DNA of 64,000 bases from Calamus simplicifolius (GCA_900491605.1 UESW01004559.1:633782-697781), one strand, 5' to 3'. Shown: positions 13,044 through 23,473, counted from the stretch's first letter. The notes: generated from the sequence alone by a model not told the origin. Numbers and translations: made by a program.

Positions 13044-13290
13044 TCTTTGGAAGAGCAATCCACACAACTCTATGTGTATTGACAAGTATGAGAATTAATG
13101 TGCCTCTTTGGAAGAGCACTCTTTATAACTCTTCGTGTATTGACAAGTGTATGAATTAATATGCCTCTTCGGAAGAGCACTCCACACAACTCTTTGTGCA
13201 TTGACAAGTGTGTGAATTAATGTACCTCTTTGAAAGAGTACTCCACACAACTCTCCATGCATTGATAAGTATGTGAATTAATATGCCTCT
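13044..13290 (+). repeat. Four-copy 61-bp tandem repeat inside the solo LTR
   Basis: A unit containing CTCTTTGGAAGAGCACTC, CACACAACTCT and TTGACAAGTGTGTGAATTAA repeats four times upstream of the TATAAATAG motif. It lies where U3 enhancer-like repeats often occur in LTRs. Confidence 0.82.
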
Positions 13291-13353
13291 TTAGTTTTCA
13301 CCAAATATCAAAATTCTAAGTGTTAGAATTCAATAGGCTAAAAGCTGAATTTT

Positions 13354-13364
13354 GCCTATAAATA
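13354..13364 (+). promoter_or_regulatory. TATA box of the solo LTR
   Basis: CTATAAATAGA lies near the 3' third of the LTR, the expected U3 position. It is a consensus-quality plant TATA element. Confidence 0.5.
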
Positions 13365-14199
13365 GAACACATTCTTCACTAGATAAAATATATCAAAATT
13401 CTAAAAAGTTAGAACCAAGTGTTATAGTTCTAAGAGTTAGAACAGAAAATTCTGGTGTTAGAAAAAGCTTGATGGATCTTGAAGGAAGATTCAAGTGGAA
13501 AGATTCAAGATCAGCAAAGTTATTTTTTCGAGAGCTAGCACTTCTGAGAATCCGATTATTCGTAAACTTTGCGTGGACGATCCTAGAGGCCGAACGTTGA
13601 ACGGCTGCAGAGCGCAAAAAATTTACCAATTATTCTTAAGGTAAGTGATATGATCCCTATATTTTAAGGCATGCTTCAAGATAAGTAGTATGACTTTTTA
13701 TCTTGAAGATCAAGTTATAATCTAATGATTTAAATTACTTACATAATTTAGATCAAACGATCCTATAATAAAAGGCAAAGATATGATCTTAATGCATGTT
13801 GGATAGATTAAAATTTAATCTTTTAGTTTTTGTCTTGGTAATTATTACCAAAATTTTAAAATATGCATGCCTTGGAGGTTATTCCTCCCTTCAAGGGATT
13901 GCACCCATCATGTCGGTCATGTTCAAGATGAAGAACCATGACGGTCTCCCCCCAAAAAATGAAAAATCGAGCTAGATATGAAACTAAGCATGGGTTAAAT
14001 GACTGGTTTGATTCATGTCTAGCAGTCGGGCTTGGATTGGACTCAAGTAGGTTGGGCCCAAGTCGGGCTAATGCTTTACCTAAGCCCGATCAATAATTGA
14101 TGCGAGTTTTAGTTTTGGGACCAAGTTCAACCTGCAAATAGTTAAACCTAGTCTATGGCTTGATCTAATGGGCTTTAGGCCGATCTAAGTCCACTTCTA

Positions 14200-14879
14200 G
14201 GTTACGTTTGGTGCATCACTAGCAATCTTGAATGGTAATATGGATTACCTATAAGATAAATTATCATGTGATAGATTATCAATAATGTTAATTACTGTGT
14301 TTGGTATACATAGGTAATGCAACAGTAATATTGATTACTATATTTGGTATGACAAACAGATTACCAGTCATATAACATCAAATTCCTAAAATACCCTTAA
14401 ATTATAATTATTAAAAATTAATTAATATATATTTAATTTTAAAAAATATATTTATAAATAATAATGTTTAAAAATTATATTTATAAATGATAATGTTTAA
14501 AAAATTATATTTATAAATGATATTTGAAGCGAACAGTGAGGATGCTGGAGGCCACTGATCGAAAAAATTTTGCGGCATGCTGTAGGGCGCTGGGCAATGG
14601 AGATTCATGGCTTGACTTCGCGAAAGAGGTTGTGGCTCTGGACCTTCGACCTAGAGGTTCCAGCGAGGTTGGTAGAGAAGGATGCGAGTAGAGAGTGATC
14701 AAAAGAAAAGGATAATTTTATCAAAAAGTAGTTTATCAGATTACCACATATTATGAGGTAATCCAGATTATCACTACAGGATAGATTACCATTCAAAATA
14801 TGTATCAAACATGGTTATCTGATGGGCCTTATTTAAATTATCGACAATCTAGATAGATTACCTACTACCAAATGCCCCT
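14200..14879. mobile_element. Candidate MITE with PIF/Harbinger-like ends
   Basis: The ends read GGTTACGTTTGGT and, in reverse complement, AGGGGCATTTGGT, and both are flanked by CTA (14197-14199 and 14880-14882). The interior shows opposed GGTAAT/ATTACC-rich arms around a GC-richer core (14520-14700). CTA is not the usual TWA target of this superfamily and the terminal repeats are imperfect, so this is tentative. Confidence 0.4.
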
Positions 14880-15073
14880 CTAGCTATATGTGTTCTTTAT
14901 CAGACAAAAATATCGATTATCTAATACTTTCTGAGTTAGAAAGTTTATAAAATCATTATTTAAATAAAAAATTACATTTTATACCCTATTGTTTGGGGAT
15001 CTTATGTATTGAAATATGAAATTAATAAAATATCAAAATAAATTTAAATATTTTTAAGTTATTATATATAAAC

Positions 15074-15521
15074 TAGGGGTGTAATCGAGCCAAGTCGAGT
15101 CGACATAGTGCAAAGCTCGAGTTTAACTTGACTCTAAAATTTGAAGCATGAAACTCGACTTGAGCTCGATGAAATACTCGATATACTCAAGCTCGACTTG
15201 ATTCAACTCAAATTTTTATGTAAAAATTAAAAAAATAATTTTTAAATTAAAATAAAATATGTTCTCAACTAAAAATTCAAAGGAGTTTTATATAGTTAGA
15301 ACAAGATTATAAATATGTATAATTATAAGGATAAAATAATAAAATTAAGTAAGCTCGATTAAGTTTACGAGCTTTTTGAGCCGAGTATTTTAATACATAA
15401 TATACTCAAGTAACTCGAGCTCGAGCTCGAGCTCGACTCGATAAGCAATGAATCAATTTCAAATATTTTTTGAGTCGATTTCGAGCTACCCGCAAGCTGT
15501 TATGACTCAATTATACCCCTA
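15074..15521. mobile_element. hAT-type MITE
   Basis: Terminal inverted repeats TAGGGGTGTAATCGAG and (reverse complement of the right end) TAGGGGTATAATTGAG bound a 448-bp AT-rich element with no coding capacity. The 8-bp direct repeat ATATAAAC flanks it exactly (15066-15073 and 15522-15529), as expected for hAT elements. A GAGCTCGAGCTCGAGCTCGA tract lies near 15417-15436. Confidence 0.88.
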
Positions 15522-15671
15522 ATATAAACCTTCATATATTTGAATACAGGATGTTGTTACTTTAGTAGTGCATGCAACATATGTGTTAATTATTTTAGCT
15601 TATTATCATATCCATCCGTATTTTCACTGGACAGTCGGTGCCTCCATCATCCAGCTTTTTGTTGGAGTCCT

Positions 15672-16400
15672 AAAGGCTGCGTTTGGATGTCAAAAAGTTA
15701 TTCTGAGAATAGGAATATGAATTCCCCAGGAATAGCTTATTCCCCTTGTTATTCTAAACTTCTGTTTGGATGAAAATATGGTATTCCATATTATTCCAGT
15801 GCAATTAATGCAGTGTTATTCCAAATGGTGTTTGGATGACATGGGAATAAGCATGTATTCTACTAAGAATAGATGAAGAATTTTTTAGAAATCCCAACCA
15901 TACCCCTTGAGCCAATCAAAGAAAAAATTCTTTATCAATTAAATATTTATTACATGAACGTTAATAAATTATTTGTATTAGTAAATAAAATTGAGAAAAC
16001 TTATTTTAAAAATAAAACTGAAATAATTATGACATTATAATAATTTATTAACGTTAAATCAATAAATTTTTAAAATTCAATAAATTAAGAGCATATTTAA
16101 TAAATTATTTTACAATAATAAATTAACTATAATATATGGATATCGGCAGGAACTTCTAAATATTGTTTAACTATGTTCCAAGAAATAGGAAGTTACCAGA
16201 GTTCTTTTTTACTTGAAATATTTAATAACATTGATGGGCATTTGGCAGCATGGCCAGCGTTTTAAATGTTTGTTTTGGATGCTCATTAAATATGTTGTTA
16301 GTGTTTTAAATGTTAATGCTTGTCCTCTATTGGACCACCAAACATATATTATTTCAAAATATATATATTAAAAAGTTAATCAATAATTTTGTATATCATT
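15672..16400. other. AT-rich region with MITE-like fragments
   Basis: GGCTGCGTTTGGATG at 15679-15693 and later TGTTTGGATG copies (near 15763 and 15831), in a context of GGAATAG/TTATTCC words, resemble Tourist-type termini. No matching opposite end or target duplication was found. The rest is AT-rich with no gene. Confidence 0.4.
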
Positions 16401-16567
16401 CTCCAACAAACGGATCAATTAATAATCACATCTTGAGAAATAGGCTAAGTAATTGAGGGACTCATTACCAATAAAGAGCAATCTAGGAATCAAATCACAA
16501 ATGTTCTGTTGGAAGACTAGAACCTTAATCCATCGTAGGTATCCAAGAACGGCGCGAGCGGACTTAC

Positions 16568-16674
16568 ACTGGATTTTCCACGACTTCGCGGCGAGGGAGA
16601 TTGGTATTGCCCTTGGATCCGTGGATCTTCCTGGGTTTCTCCAGCTATTCCAAGAACTGGAGAACAGTCCCAAC
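16568..16674 (-). other. Candidate coding exon of a minus-strand host gene
   Basis: On the minus strand an acceptor AATCACAG (ending at 16675) precedes a GC-rich stretch that stays open, and a donor-like GTAAGT follows after 16568. The entry phase (one base completing a codon) matches the phase left by the split exon at 22106-33593, so the two could be joined across an intron that holds the CACTA element. The peptide (LGLFSSSWNSWRNPGRS...) has no domain I recognise. The join is an inference; it may equally be non-coding. Confidence 0.25.
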
Positions 16675-16764
16675 CTGTGATTTGGAAGGTCAGGAATCAT
16701 GGATTTGAGCAGAGAAACCTATGTCCAGCCGAGGTGATGAGCATTAGGTTCTCTATTTTATTTC

Positions 16765-17180
16765 CACTACAAGAAAAAGGTTTTTTCCAACGAAAAATTT
16801 CGTTGGAAAAAGTAATAAAAACCGTTGGCAAAATATTTCTTAACGGATTTTAAGTTCGTTGGGAACCGTTGGCAAAAGTCTTGTTGGCAAAAAAAAAACG
16901 ACGAAACGTCATACCGTTGGGAAAAGTTTAGTTTTTATGACGGAAATAATTTCGTTGGAAAAAGTTGTATTTATGACGAAAAGTTATCCATCGAAAAAAA
17001 GTAAATTAGCTACGAAAATAATTTCGTTGGGAAAAGATGTATTTATGACGAAAGTTATCCATCGGAAAAACTAAAGGAAAAACTAAACTAGTTTTTATGT
17101 CGGTAATAATTCCATTGGGAAAAGATGTATTTATGACAAAAGTTATCCATCGGAAAAAACTAAACTAGTCATTGCTAAAA
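16765..17180. repeat. CACTA left subterminal repeats
   Basis: Copies of (T)TTCGTTGG(G/A)AAAAG and GTTATCCATCGGAAAAA recur about ten times. They mirror TTTCCAACG words at the right end (21345-21530). Confidence 0.8.
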
Positions 17181-17535
17181 ATAGGTATATATCTTTAAAA
17201 TCCGTTGGAAAAAGTTGTATTTATAACAAAAAGTTTAGATACCTATTTAGATATCAACTTATATATACCTATTTTTAGCAATGACTATAAATATACTCCT
17301 TGAGAAAAAATATTGCTGGAATTAATATTCAATCAGTAATGCTAAAAAAAATTTCAAATAAACACTCAAAACTTAATTAATGAAACCATAAAATTTAATC
17401 AAACTACATAATTTATCCACCATAGACATTACAAATTCACATATATGTATCAACATAATTACATATAGTCATACCTAACCTAACTAGTAACCACCAAAAG
17501 ACAGCTAAATTTCAATAAAACATAATTACATATAG

Positions 17536-17886
17536 TCATACTTGCTCTCCCACTTGCTTTGCTACCAAATTCATTAGTGTTGCAAGTTTCTCTTTCATAT
17601 CTTGAAACTCCTTTTCAGTGTCCTGAAATTTTTCCTTCATGTCATGCAATTCCTTTTCAGTAGTTTCAAGTCTTAATTCTGCATTTTCTGCTCTTTTTAT
17701 TGCATCTTCAATCATGGTCCTTGATTCTTGAGCTTGAATAGACCTCAAAGTAGATTGATTTGGACCCATTCCTTCACAAAGAAGACGACCACGTTTACTT
17801 GGGCCAAAAACATGCATAAATATTTCTTCATCATCAAGAAAAACCCCTTCCTCATCATGCTTTTGTTTAAGTTCTTTCACTTGTGC
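17536..17886 (-). pseudogene. CACTA transposase (Ptta/En/Spm, Transposase_24-like), last exon
   Basis: This minus-strand exon begins after the acceptor ATGCAG and ends at a TGA at 17536. It holds a FGPSKRGRLLCEGMGP motif, the conserved glycine/arginine block of the plant Ptta/En/Spm transposase family, followed by a strongly charged coiled coil (repeated KELHDMKEK / KEFQDMKEK heptads). Such proteins bind subterminal repeats and partner the catalytic TNPD-like protein. It is preceded by a 2.2-kb intron and the exons at 20105-20209 and 20300-20352. It may still be translatable but is only part of the family's length. Confidence 0.75.
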
Positions 17887-18408
17887 CTGCATTAAAATTT
17901 AAATTCTCAAATACATGATACATGATACATGGAAAGAAGCAACTAGATTCATTAATGATACATGATACATGATACATGGCAAGACGCAACTTTGATGCTT
18001 TGATACATGAAAAGAAGCAACTTTGATACATGATCAATGATGAGCTGCCTTTCTAAAGACGATGGAAAGAAGCAACTAGATTCATTAACATGGATTGTTA
18101 GAAACTTGGATTATTTAAGAAGTACAAGAATTACTAAGAAAGGAAAGAACAGATGCATGTTTATGCATGATAAATGCATAGAAAGGAGTTCTTGTACAGT
18201 ATTTACATACGATTTTCAACCAACATTTTATCATTTGAAACTTTGATATTAGTTAGTAATTGCTATTTACATACTGATATAGTTGCACTGTTCATGCTAG
18301 GGACATCAATAGATGTCTATATAAAAAGTCAGCTTATTTATGCCACAACTTTTGGCAAGTAAGTATTATAAAATGCAATTCATTAATATTTTATATTTTT
18401 TTGCGCAG

Positions 18409-18651
18409 GAGGCTTGAAGATAGTGACATTGTCAATGTTGATGTGACTGTATATTATAAAGGTGACCATGGTGAGATACCATTACTGTTAACTAGTAACT
18501 TGCTGAAACAAACTTCCTTCATGTAAGTCAATTTTTTTGGAGGAATCTGTAGGTGATCTTAATGAAACATATTTTGTTGGGAAAGTGGATGAAGCTTCTC
18601 AACAGCTTGTTCGCTGCATATATGAGTGCTTAGAGAAAGCTATTTCAATAG
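18409..18651 (+). pseudogene. Captured methionine aminopeptidase 1A fragment (two exons)
   Basis: Two exons with proper splice sites: 18409-18470 (after TTGCGCAG, before GTGAGA) and 18553-18651 (after CTGTAG, before GTAATT), separated by an 82-bp intron in phase 1. Spliced, they read RLEDSDIVNVDVTVYYKGDH then [20 protein letters not shown]...CLEKAISI, the catalytic core of eukaryotic type-1 methionine aminopeptidase, the enzyme that removes N-terminal Met from nascent proteins. Both metal-ligand aspartates of this segment (NVDVT and HGDLN) are kept. The residues [10 protein letters not shown] and [10 protein letters not shown] point to the cytosolic MAP1A type rather than the organellar MAP1B-D types. 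Neighbouring MAP1A exons were not found, so this is a transduplicated piece inside the CACTA element, antisense to its transposase. Confidence 0.82.
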
Positions 18652-19710
18652 GTAATTCTCTTTACTTTGTTATATGTTTCTATGGTCTCATTCTATGGAA
18701 TTGTTCACTCATTAAACATTAGATGATTTTTCTTCCAAGTTGGATTTTGTCATGAAATATGGTTAGATTATAATTTCTAAAGAGTTAACTTCCTTTCCTT
18801 TAGATTAATTCTTGTGAACTTATTTAATATTATTAATTTTGCATGCTATCAGTTAACTGCCTGTTTGTTTCTTTACAAACTCTTTTCATTGAAGCATGGG
18901 CTTATTCTGCTTGAGTAGATCATTGAAATGATATACTTTTTGTTTAATTATTTAATTTTATCACATTGAGCAAGTGTAAGCAAAGAAGAATACAGGGTTA
19001 CTATTTAGTAATTGAATAGAAGTTAACTTTGAAATCCTTCTAAGCAAGAAAGACTTTAAAACACACACAGGATTTTAAAGATATATTTTAAATACAAGAA
19101 CATGGTCAGGGGGAAATCAGGATGGGTCCCCTATATGACATAAGGGAATGTAATGTTAAATAGAATAGCTTGACAGTTGTATGACTCAATAATTTTTGGT
19201 AATGGAGTCTGCCTTGAAACTCCAGTTACTTAGTCCTTCCATTCATTCAACAACAATAGCAGTTCCATCTACAACATAGAGGCCATTTGGTTGCTTGAAA
19301 CTAGAGATGCATTGTTTATGAAGCTACATGCTTTTGGAGTTGCATGTGGCCAGTACTTTTGGGTTTGGACAGATGTAACTACAATTGCTGCAAGTAGATG
19401 ATAGAGTTGACATTGTGCAAGTAGATGAACAATGTATATAGTTTAGCTACATATCAACAACTTGGTTGTGTTGTGCAAGTACCAGGCCCTATCTTGGTTG
19501 GGTCTGAACTAGTTGTAAATAGCTTTTTTTTTTTTTTTTTCTTCCCAAAGAAACTAATGAAGAGAAGAAATAAGTTTAACAAATTGGTGTCCCAATATGC
19601 TAGGTTGTCTAATTGTCAAGATGCAATGACCCATTGTCTCAGGCTGGATGGACTTGAACAACTCGGTCTGGATAGACTGACAGTCCCAGATGTGTTCCGG
19701 GACATAGTCT

Positions 19711-19729
19711 CTCTCTCTCTCTCTCTCTC
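19711..19729 (+). repeat. CT microsatellite
   Basis: About nine CT units (TCTCTCTCTCTCTCTCTCTC) inside the CACTA element. It has no evident function. Confidence 0.8.
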
Positions 19730-20104
19730 CAGTTAGATGCAATACTGCTTGGATGGGTTGGGTCCTTAATCCTTGCATTATAGTGAAAGAAAGTTTCAAG
19801 CAATTAGAGGAATAAGCATCAGCTAGCAATGTAATTTGAAGATTGAAGATTGAAGCTATGCTATATAGTTTCTTAATTAAGTAAAAATTGTAAATAGAAG
19901 ATTGAAGGTTTAGAAGCTTGTTGAATTGGTAATGTAATTTGAAAGGAAATAATTCAAAATGTCATGCTTATTCCTCTAATTCACAATCCACCTAATGCAA
20001 GCCTAAGTCCAACTTCTGATTGGAGTACAAAACCATGATGCATGCTGATAAAAACATAAGCAAAAAACTATTTGATCTTCTAATATATATGAAAATTTTC
20101 ATAC

Positions 20105-20209
20105 CATTTTTTCTTCAGCTGCAACATCAACTAAAGAACCATTCTTACGCGTACGGGTTTTTTCAAACATTTCCAACCTACTTGGTCGCACCCCATTTGC
20201 AGCCTGGGT
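20105..20209 (-). pseudogene. CACTA transposase (Transposase_24-like), internal exon
   Basis: On the minus strand an acceptor TAATTACAG precedes an exon reading TQAANGVRPSRLEMFEKTRT then RKNGSLVDVAAEEKM, which ends before a GTATGA donor. The RLEMFEKTRTRKNG core is the most conserved block of the plant Ptta/En/Spm transposase family (usually ...ELFKKTHTRKDG...). Its phase (0) fits the next exon at 17886. Confidence 0.78.
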
Positions 20210-20299
20210 CTGTAATTAAAAAATTTAGTAAGAATAAAAAGAATACACAACTATAAGGTCAGAATTATAAAATAAATTTATATTGTTTGTATTATTCAT

Positions 20300-20352
20300 A
20301 CCAGTCGTTGCTCAATTACACTGAAAGCAGTCCTACCAGTACAAGGAACCAT
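20300..20352 (-). pseudogene. CACTA transposase, upstream exon fragment
   Basis: The minus strand reads MVPCTGRTAFSVIEQRL before a GTATGA donor, matching the block that precedes the conserved core in this family (cysteine-glycine-x-x-x-phenylalanine then a VxxE segment). It is short and its 5' boundary is unclear. Exons further upstream (minus-strand open segment 20492-20689) could not be assigned. Confidence 0.5.
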
Positions 20353-20835
20353 ATTTAGTTTTCACTTTCTGACCATAAGATGATCACATGTCGTTTCTAG
20401 CTAATTATGACTGATAATGCAATCCATGCAATCTTAACCCATATACAGTCCTATCATAGAGATAATTTATGAGATGCTTAAATTATGCTAGTTACCACCC
20501 TACACTCCATGACTTCACATCTTTAGTAAACTTGCTAAGATGAAACTTGCAGTTGGTGCAAGCCATGCTCTTGATAGCATCTGAACGTGGCCTATTGGCA
20601 ATGTAAAACATTCCCTGCTTCACACATCGACTTCCACTCAAAATAGCACGAATCTCACCACCCGACAAGGCCATTGTTCTCGCAATCACTCTCCCATCTG
20701 CCCAGTCCTTCTCCCATCCCTTCTCACAATAATATATAGACCCAAGAGCTAGCTAAGAGCCAAGAGCCAAGAGCCAAGAGCTAAGAGTTCTCTGCACTTC
20801 CATCGCTCTCCAACCCTTGCTCTGTTCCTATCACC

Positions 20836-20994
20836 ATGTCAACACTTAGTAGAAAAACCAAGCTCTTGTTCACCATACTTCCCATATTTTCTCTCTTTAT
20901 ATTACTGTTAGTATTTTCCATCGAACGAAAACCCTTAGCCAATGGCTACCACCACCATCTCCAGAAGAAAGAAAGATTGAAGGAAGCTCCATAA
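20836..20994 (+). CDS. Short ORF with signal anchor, possible second captured fragment
   Basis: A 52-residue plus-strand frame starts MSTLSRKTKLL, has a hydrophobic segment of about 20 residues (LFTILPIFSLFILLLVF) and then a basic, histidine-rich tail. The arrangement fits a signal peptide or type II membrane anchor. An AATATATAG box lies about 105 bp upstream, followed by GAGCCAA tandem copies (20749-20790). It lies opposite the CACTA transposase strand, like the MetAP fragment. The parent gene is not recognised, and it could be a chance frame. Confidence 0.3.
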   Translation: MSTLSRKTKLLFTILPIFSLFILLLVFSIERKPLANGYHHHLQKKERLKEAP

Positions 20995-21255
20995 CGTTTC
21001 TCCTCTTATCTTGCCAGATTTATGAAAAAAAAATCACAAAAAAGAATAAGCAAAAATCAAGAAAAGGAACTCACCGGTTTCTCATATCTTCACTGTTGCT
21101 GGTGCTTGTAGGGAAATGGAGAAGACGCGCAATCGCCGTTGCCGCCGTCCCTTTTAGGGTAAGAAAGGAGACGAAAGGATGGAGAGAGCACTGCCGCTGC
21201 CGTCGTCCCTTTTAGGAAAAGGGAGAAGACGAGAGGGCGGAGGAAAAAGGGGGTT

Positions 21256-21330
21256 ACATGAAATAAGTTTGGCGGGCCACCTGGCGCCAACGAAAAAAAA
21301 AAACGTGAAATAAGTTTGGCGGGCCACCTC
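21256..21330. repeat. Short direct repeat near the CACTA right end
   Basis: The 23-base words starting GAAATAAGTTTGGCGGGCCA occur at 21260 and 21306, separated by an A-rich spacer. Confidence 0.7.
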
Positions 21331-21547
21331 CAACAAAATAAAAGCTTATTTCCAACGCCTTCTTCCAATGGTTCATCGGAACAAAAAACATTTCCGACGG
21401 TTACCTTTTTTCATCGGAAAAAATTGCGTAAAATAATATATTTCCAACGACCATACATGTTTGTTAGAAAAAAATATCTTTTCCTACGTATGATTTATTA
21501 TCCGTAGGGAATAGTTGTTGGAAAAAACCTTTTTTCTTGTAGTGTTC

Positions 21548-22105
21548 CGTACCAGACCACCTTACTGTAAATAAATGTCAAAGTTTTTTTTGCCACTTTT
21601 TCTGTGTGATTAGGAATCACCTTAAAACTTTCTTTATTAATTTTTTACACATGAATGTTGCAGCAAAACTACTCCATCACAGATCACACTCAGTTCAAGA
21701 AAAGGGTTTTCATATGTATCTCTCAAACTAATGAAACAAGCTAGCATAACATCTGTACAATAAAGCATATTATTTACAGGTTCGTTTGTTCTTTCTCCTC
21801 TCTACATCATGGCTTTCCAAACCAATCTATGTTGCTTGATACAGTATAGGTAGCCCATCTGACCTCAATCACGATCAGCTCTTACAATGACTGTATCCCA
21901 TTTTCTTTTTCCTTTTTTGGAGCCATCATTTATTGCATTGATCAGTGGAAATTTATGGTTGCATCAGTTTGGCAGCATGACCACCTCACAACCTATATGT
22001 CACGGTCTGAAACAAAGTTAAAAAATGCCATAAAAATACCCAAAAATAAAGTTCAAAATTACCATGAAAATACCTATGTTAATATACAAGACAGTGTTCT
22101 TTTAC
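21548..22105 (-). other. Probable intron of a minus-strand host gene
   Basis: No gene is seen here. On the minus strand the stretch begins at a consensus donor (CAG/GTAAAAG, donor GT at 22104-22105) and is AT-rich. It separates the CACTA element from the Tat element. Confidence 0.4.
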
Positions 22106-22179
22106 CTGATAATCCCTGATGTGACTGACGTAGCCACGAGAGCAATTATGGCAAAATCAAAATCTTAAGGCGGCCCTGC

Positions 22180-22850
22180 CCCAGCATCTCCAAGTTGGCC
22201 AAGTCGGCCCCGATCTTCTCTGGTCGGCCCCGCTCGGCCCCGGCATCTCCAAGATGGCCAAGTCGGCCCCGACCTTCCCTGGTCGGCCCCGCTCGGCCCC
22301 GACATCTCCGAGTCGGCCAAGTCGGCCCCGACCTTCCCTGGTCGGCCCCGCTTGGCCCCGGTATCTCCGAGTCGGTCAAATCGGCCCCAACCTTCCCTGG
22401 TCGGCCTCGCTCGGCCCCGACATCTCCGAATCGGCCAAGTCGGCCCCGACCTTCCCTGGTCGGCCTCGCTTGGCCCCAGCATCTCCAAGTCGGCCAAGTC
22501 AGCCCCGACCTTCCCTGGTCGGCCCCGCTTGGCCCCGACATCTCCAAGTCGGCCCCGACCTTCCCTGGTCAGCCCCAGCATCTCCGAGTCGGCCAAGTCA
22601 GCCTCGACCTTCCCTGGTCGGCCCCGCTCGGCCTCGGCATCTCCAAGTCGGCCAAGTCGACCCCGACATCTCCAAGTCGGCCAAGTCGGCCCCGACCTTT
22701 CCTGGTCAGTCCCGCTCAGCCCCGGCATCTCTGAATCGGCCAAGTCGGCCCCGACCTTTCCTGGTCGGCCTCGCTCGGCCCCGGTATCTCCGAGTCGGCC
22801 AAGTCGGCCCCGACCTTCCCTCGTCGGCCCCGCTCTGGCATCTTCAGGTC
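22180..22850 (+). repeat. TCGGCC-rich minisatellite in the Tat 5' LTR
   Basis: Units of roughly 50-62 bp built from GCATCTCCGAGTCGGCCAAG and GTCGGCCCCGACCTTCCCTG repeat about eleven times with internal deletions. The 3' LTR carries a longer version. Every frame stays open across the array, which yields spurious long proline/serine/arginine reading frames. Confidence 0.9.
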
Positions 22851-23182
22851 AGCCGAGTCGGCCCTACTCGGCCTCGGCGCCCTTCGGAGGGTCAAGGCTG
22901 TCTCAAGTCGGCCCCAGAACGGTTCTGGCTGTCCATACCGTCGTCCTTCTGACCCGCGCTGCCTGGCATCCCCAAGCCCAACTACCCACAGGTCACACCG
23001 CTGATGGGACTGGACCTAACTACCCATCAGCCCCACTGACTGATGGGACGTAGCTCACCAACCGCCATTTTTTCCTCTCCGATGTGATAGGACCCACAAA
23101 CCAGTTCGAGTTCACGCAACCCCACACACCCCGCGGACATTCCTTTCTTACAGAACCCCATGTGGTTGTGCAGGTGTCAACC

Positions 23183-23195
23183 CCCTATAAAAGGG
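23183..23195 (+). promoter_or_regulatory. TATA box of the Tat 5' LTR
   Basis: CCCTATAAAAGGG is an exact plant TATA motif about 290 bp from the LTR end, and it is repeated in the 3' LTR near 33123. Confidence 0.7.
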
Positions 23196-23473
23196 TAAGT
23201 CCACTCAGGAACAAGGTACGCAAACTCATATGCTCGCTACCCTGATACTCAGAAAGGGACTCCCCTCTTTCTGAGGACTCATTTTTTCTCCCTCGAGCTC
23301 GTCTGAGCTCTCCCTCGGCTGTGACCCTGGTTACTGACTTGAGCGTTGGAGGGTCCCCATCGGAGCACTCCTTCGGTCTTGGGACTTTTTGCAGGCCATC
23401 CGATCAGGCATGGGACCGTAGATTAAGCAGCTCTCTTATCCCAACGTTTAAGACCAGCGATCAGGCATCATCA

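Larger units (their letters stand above)
11687..13893 (+). mobile_element. Solo LTR, probably of a Copia element
   Basis: A 2207-bp segment begins TGTTGGAAATTG, ends CCTCCCTTCA, and is flanked by the perfect 5-bp repeat AGGGA (11682-11686 and 13894-13898). It has a promoter-like CTATAAATAG at about 13354-13364 followed by a GC-richer transcribed-looking stretch, as in an LTR U3/R region. There is no gag or pol. The terminal bases are a poor inverted repeat beyond TG...CA, which is why confidence is moderate; the orientation is inferred from the TATA position. Confidence 0.6.
16765..21544 (-). mobile_element. CACTA (En/Spm) transposon carrying captured gene fragments
   Basis: The 4780-bp element begins CACTACAAGAAAAAGG and ends CCTTTTTTCTTGTAGTG, the CACTA terminal inverted repeat, with the 3-bp direct repeat TTC on both sides (16762-16764, 21545-21547). 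Subterminal regions carry many TTCGTTGGAAAAAG and ATCCATCGGAAAAA words in both orientations, the expected transposase-binding repeats. A minus-strand transposase remnant occupies 17536-20352. Plus-strand exons of a methionine aminopeptidase lie in its large intron. A full TNPD-type transposase is absent, so the copy looks non-autonomous. Confidence 0.93.
22117..23473 (+). repeat. Tat 5' LTR
   Basis: It is 1357 bp and starts TGATGTGACTGACG. A TATA box CCCTATAAAAGGG lies at 23183-23195. The U3 portion is filled by a minisatellite (22180-22850). It ends AGGCATCATCA. Confidence 0.92.

Noticed and set aside
16453..16680. Plus-strand 75-codon frame
   Set aside because: It overlaps the minus-strand exon candidate, has no clear splice sites on its own strand and no domain; neither strand can be confirmed here.
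22146..23053. Long overlapping open frames on both strands (up to 233 codons)
   Set aside because: They run through the TCGGCC minisatellite of the Tat LTR; every frame is open because of repeat composition, and the peptides are simple proline/serine/arginine repeats. The same applies at 31958-32994.
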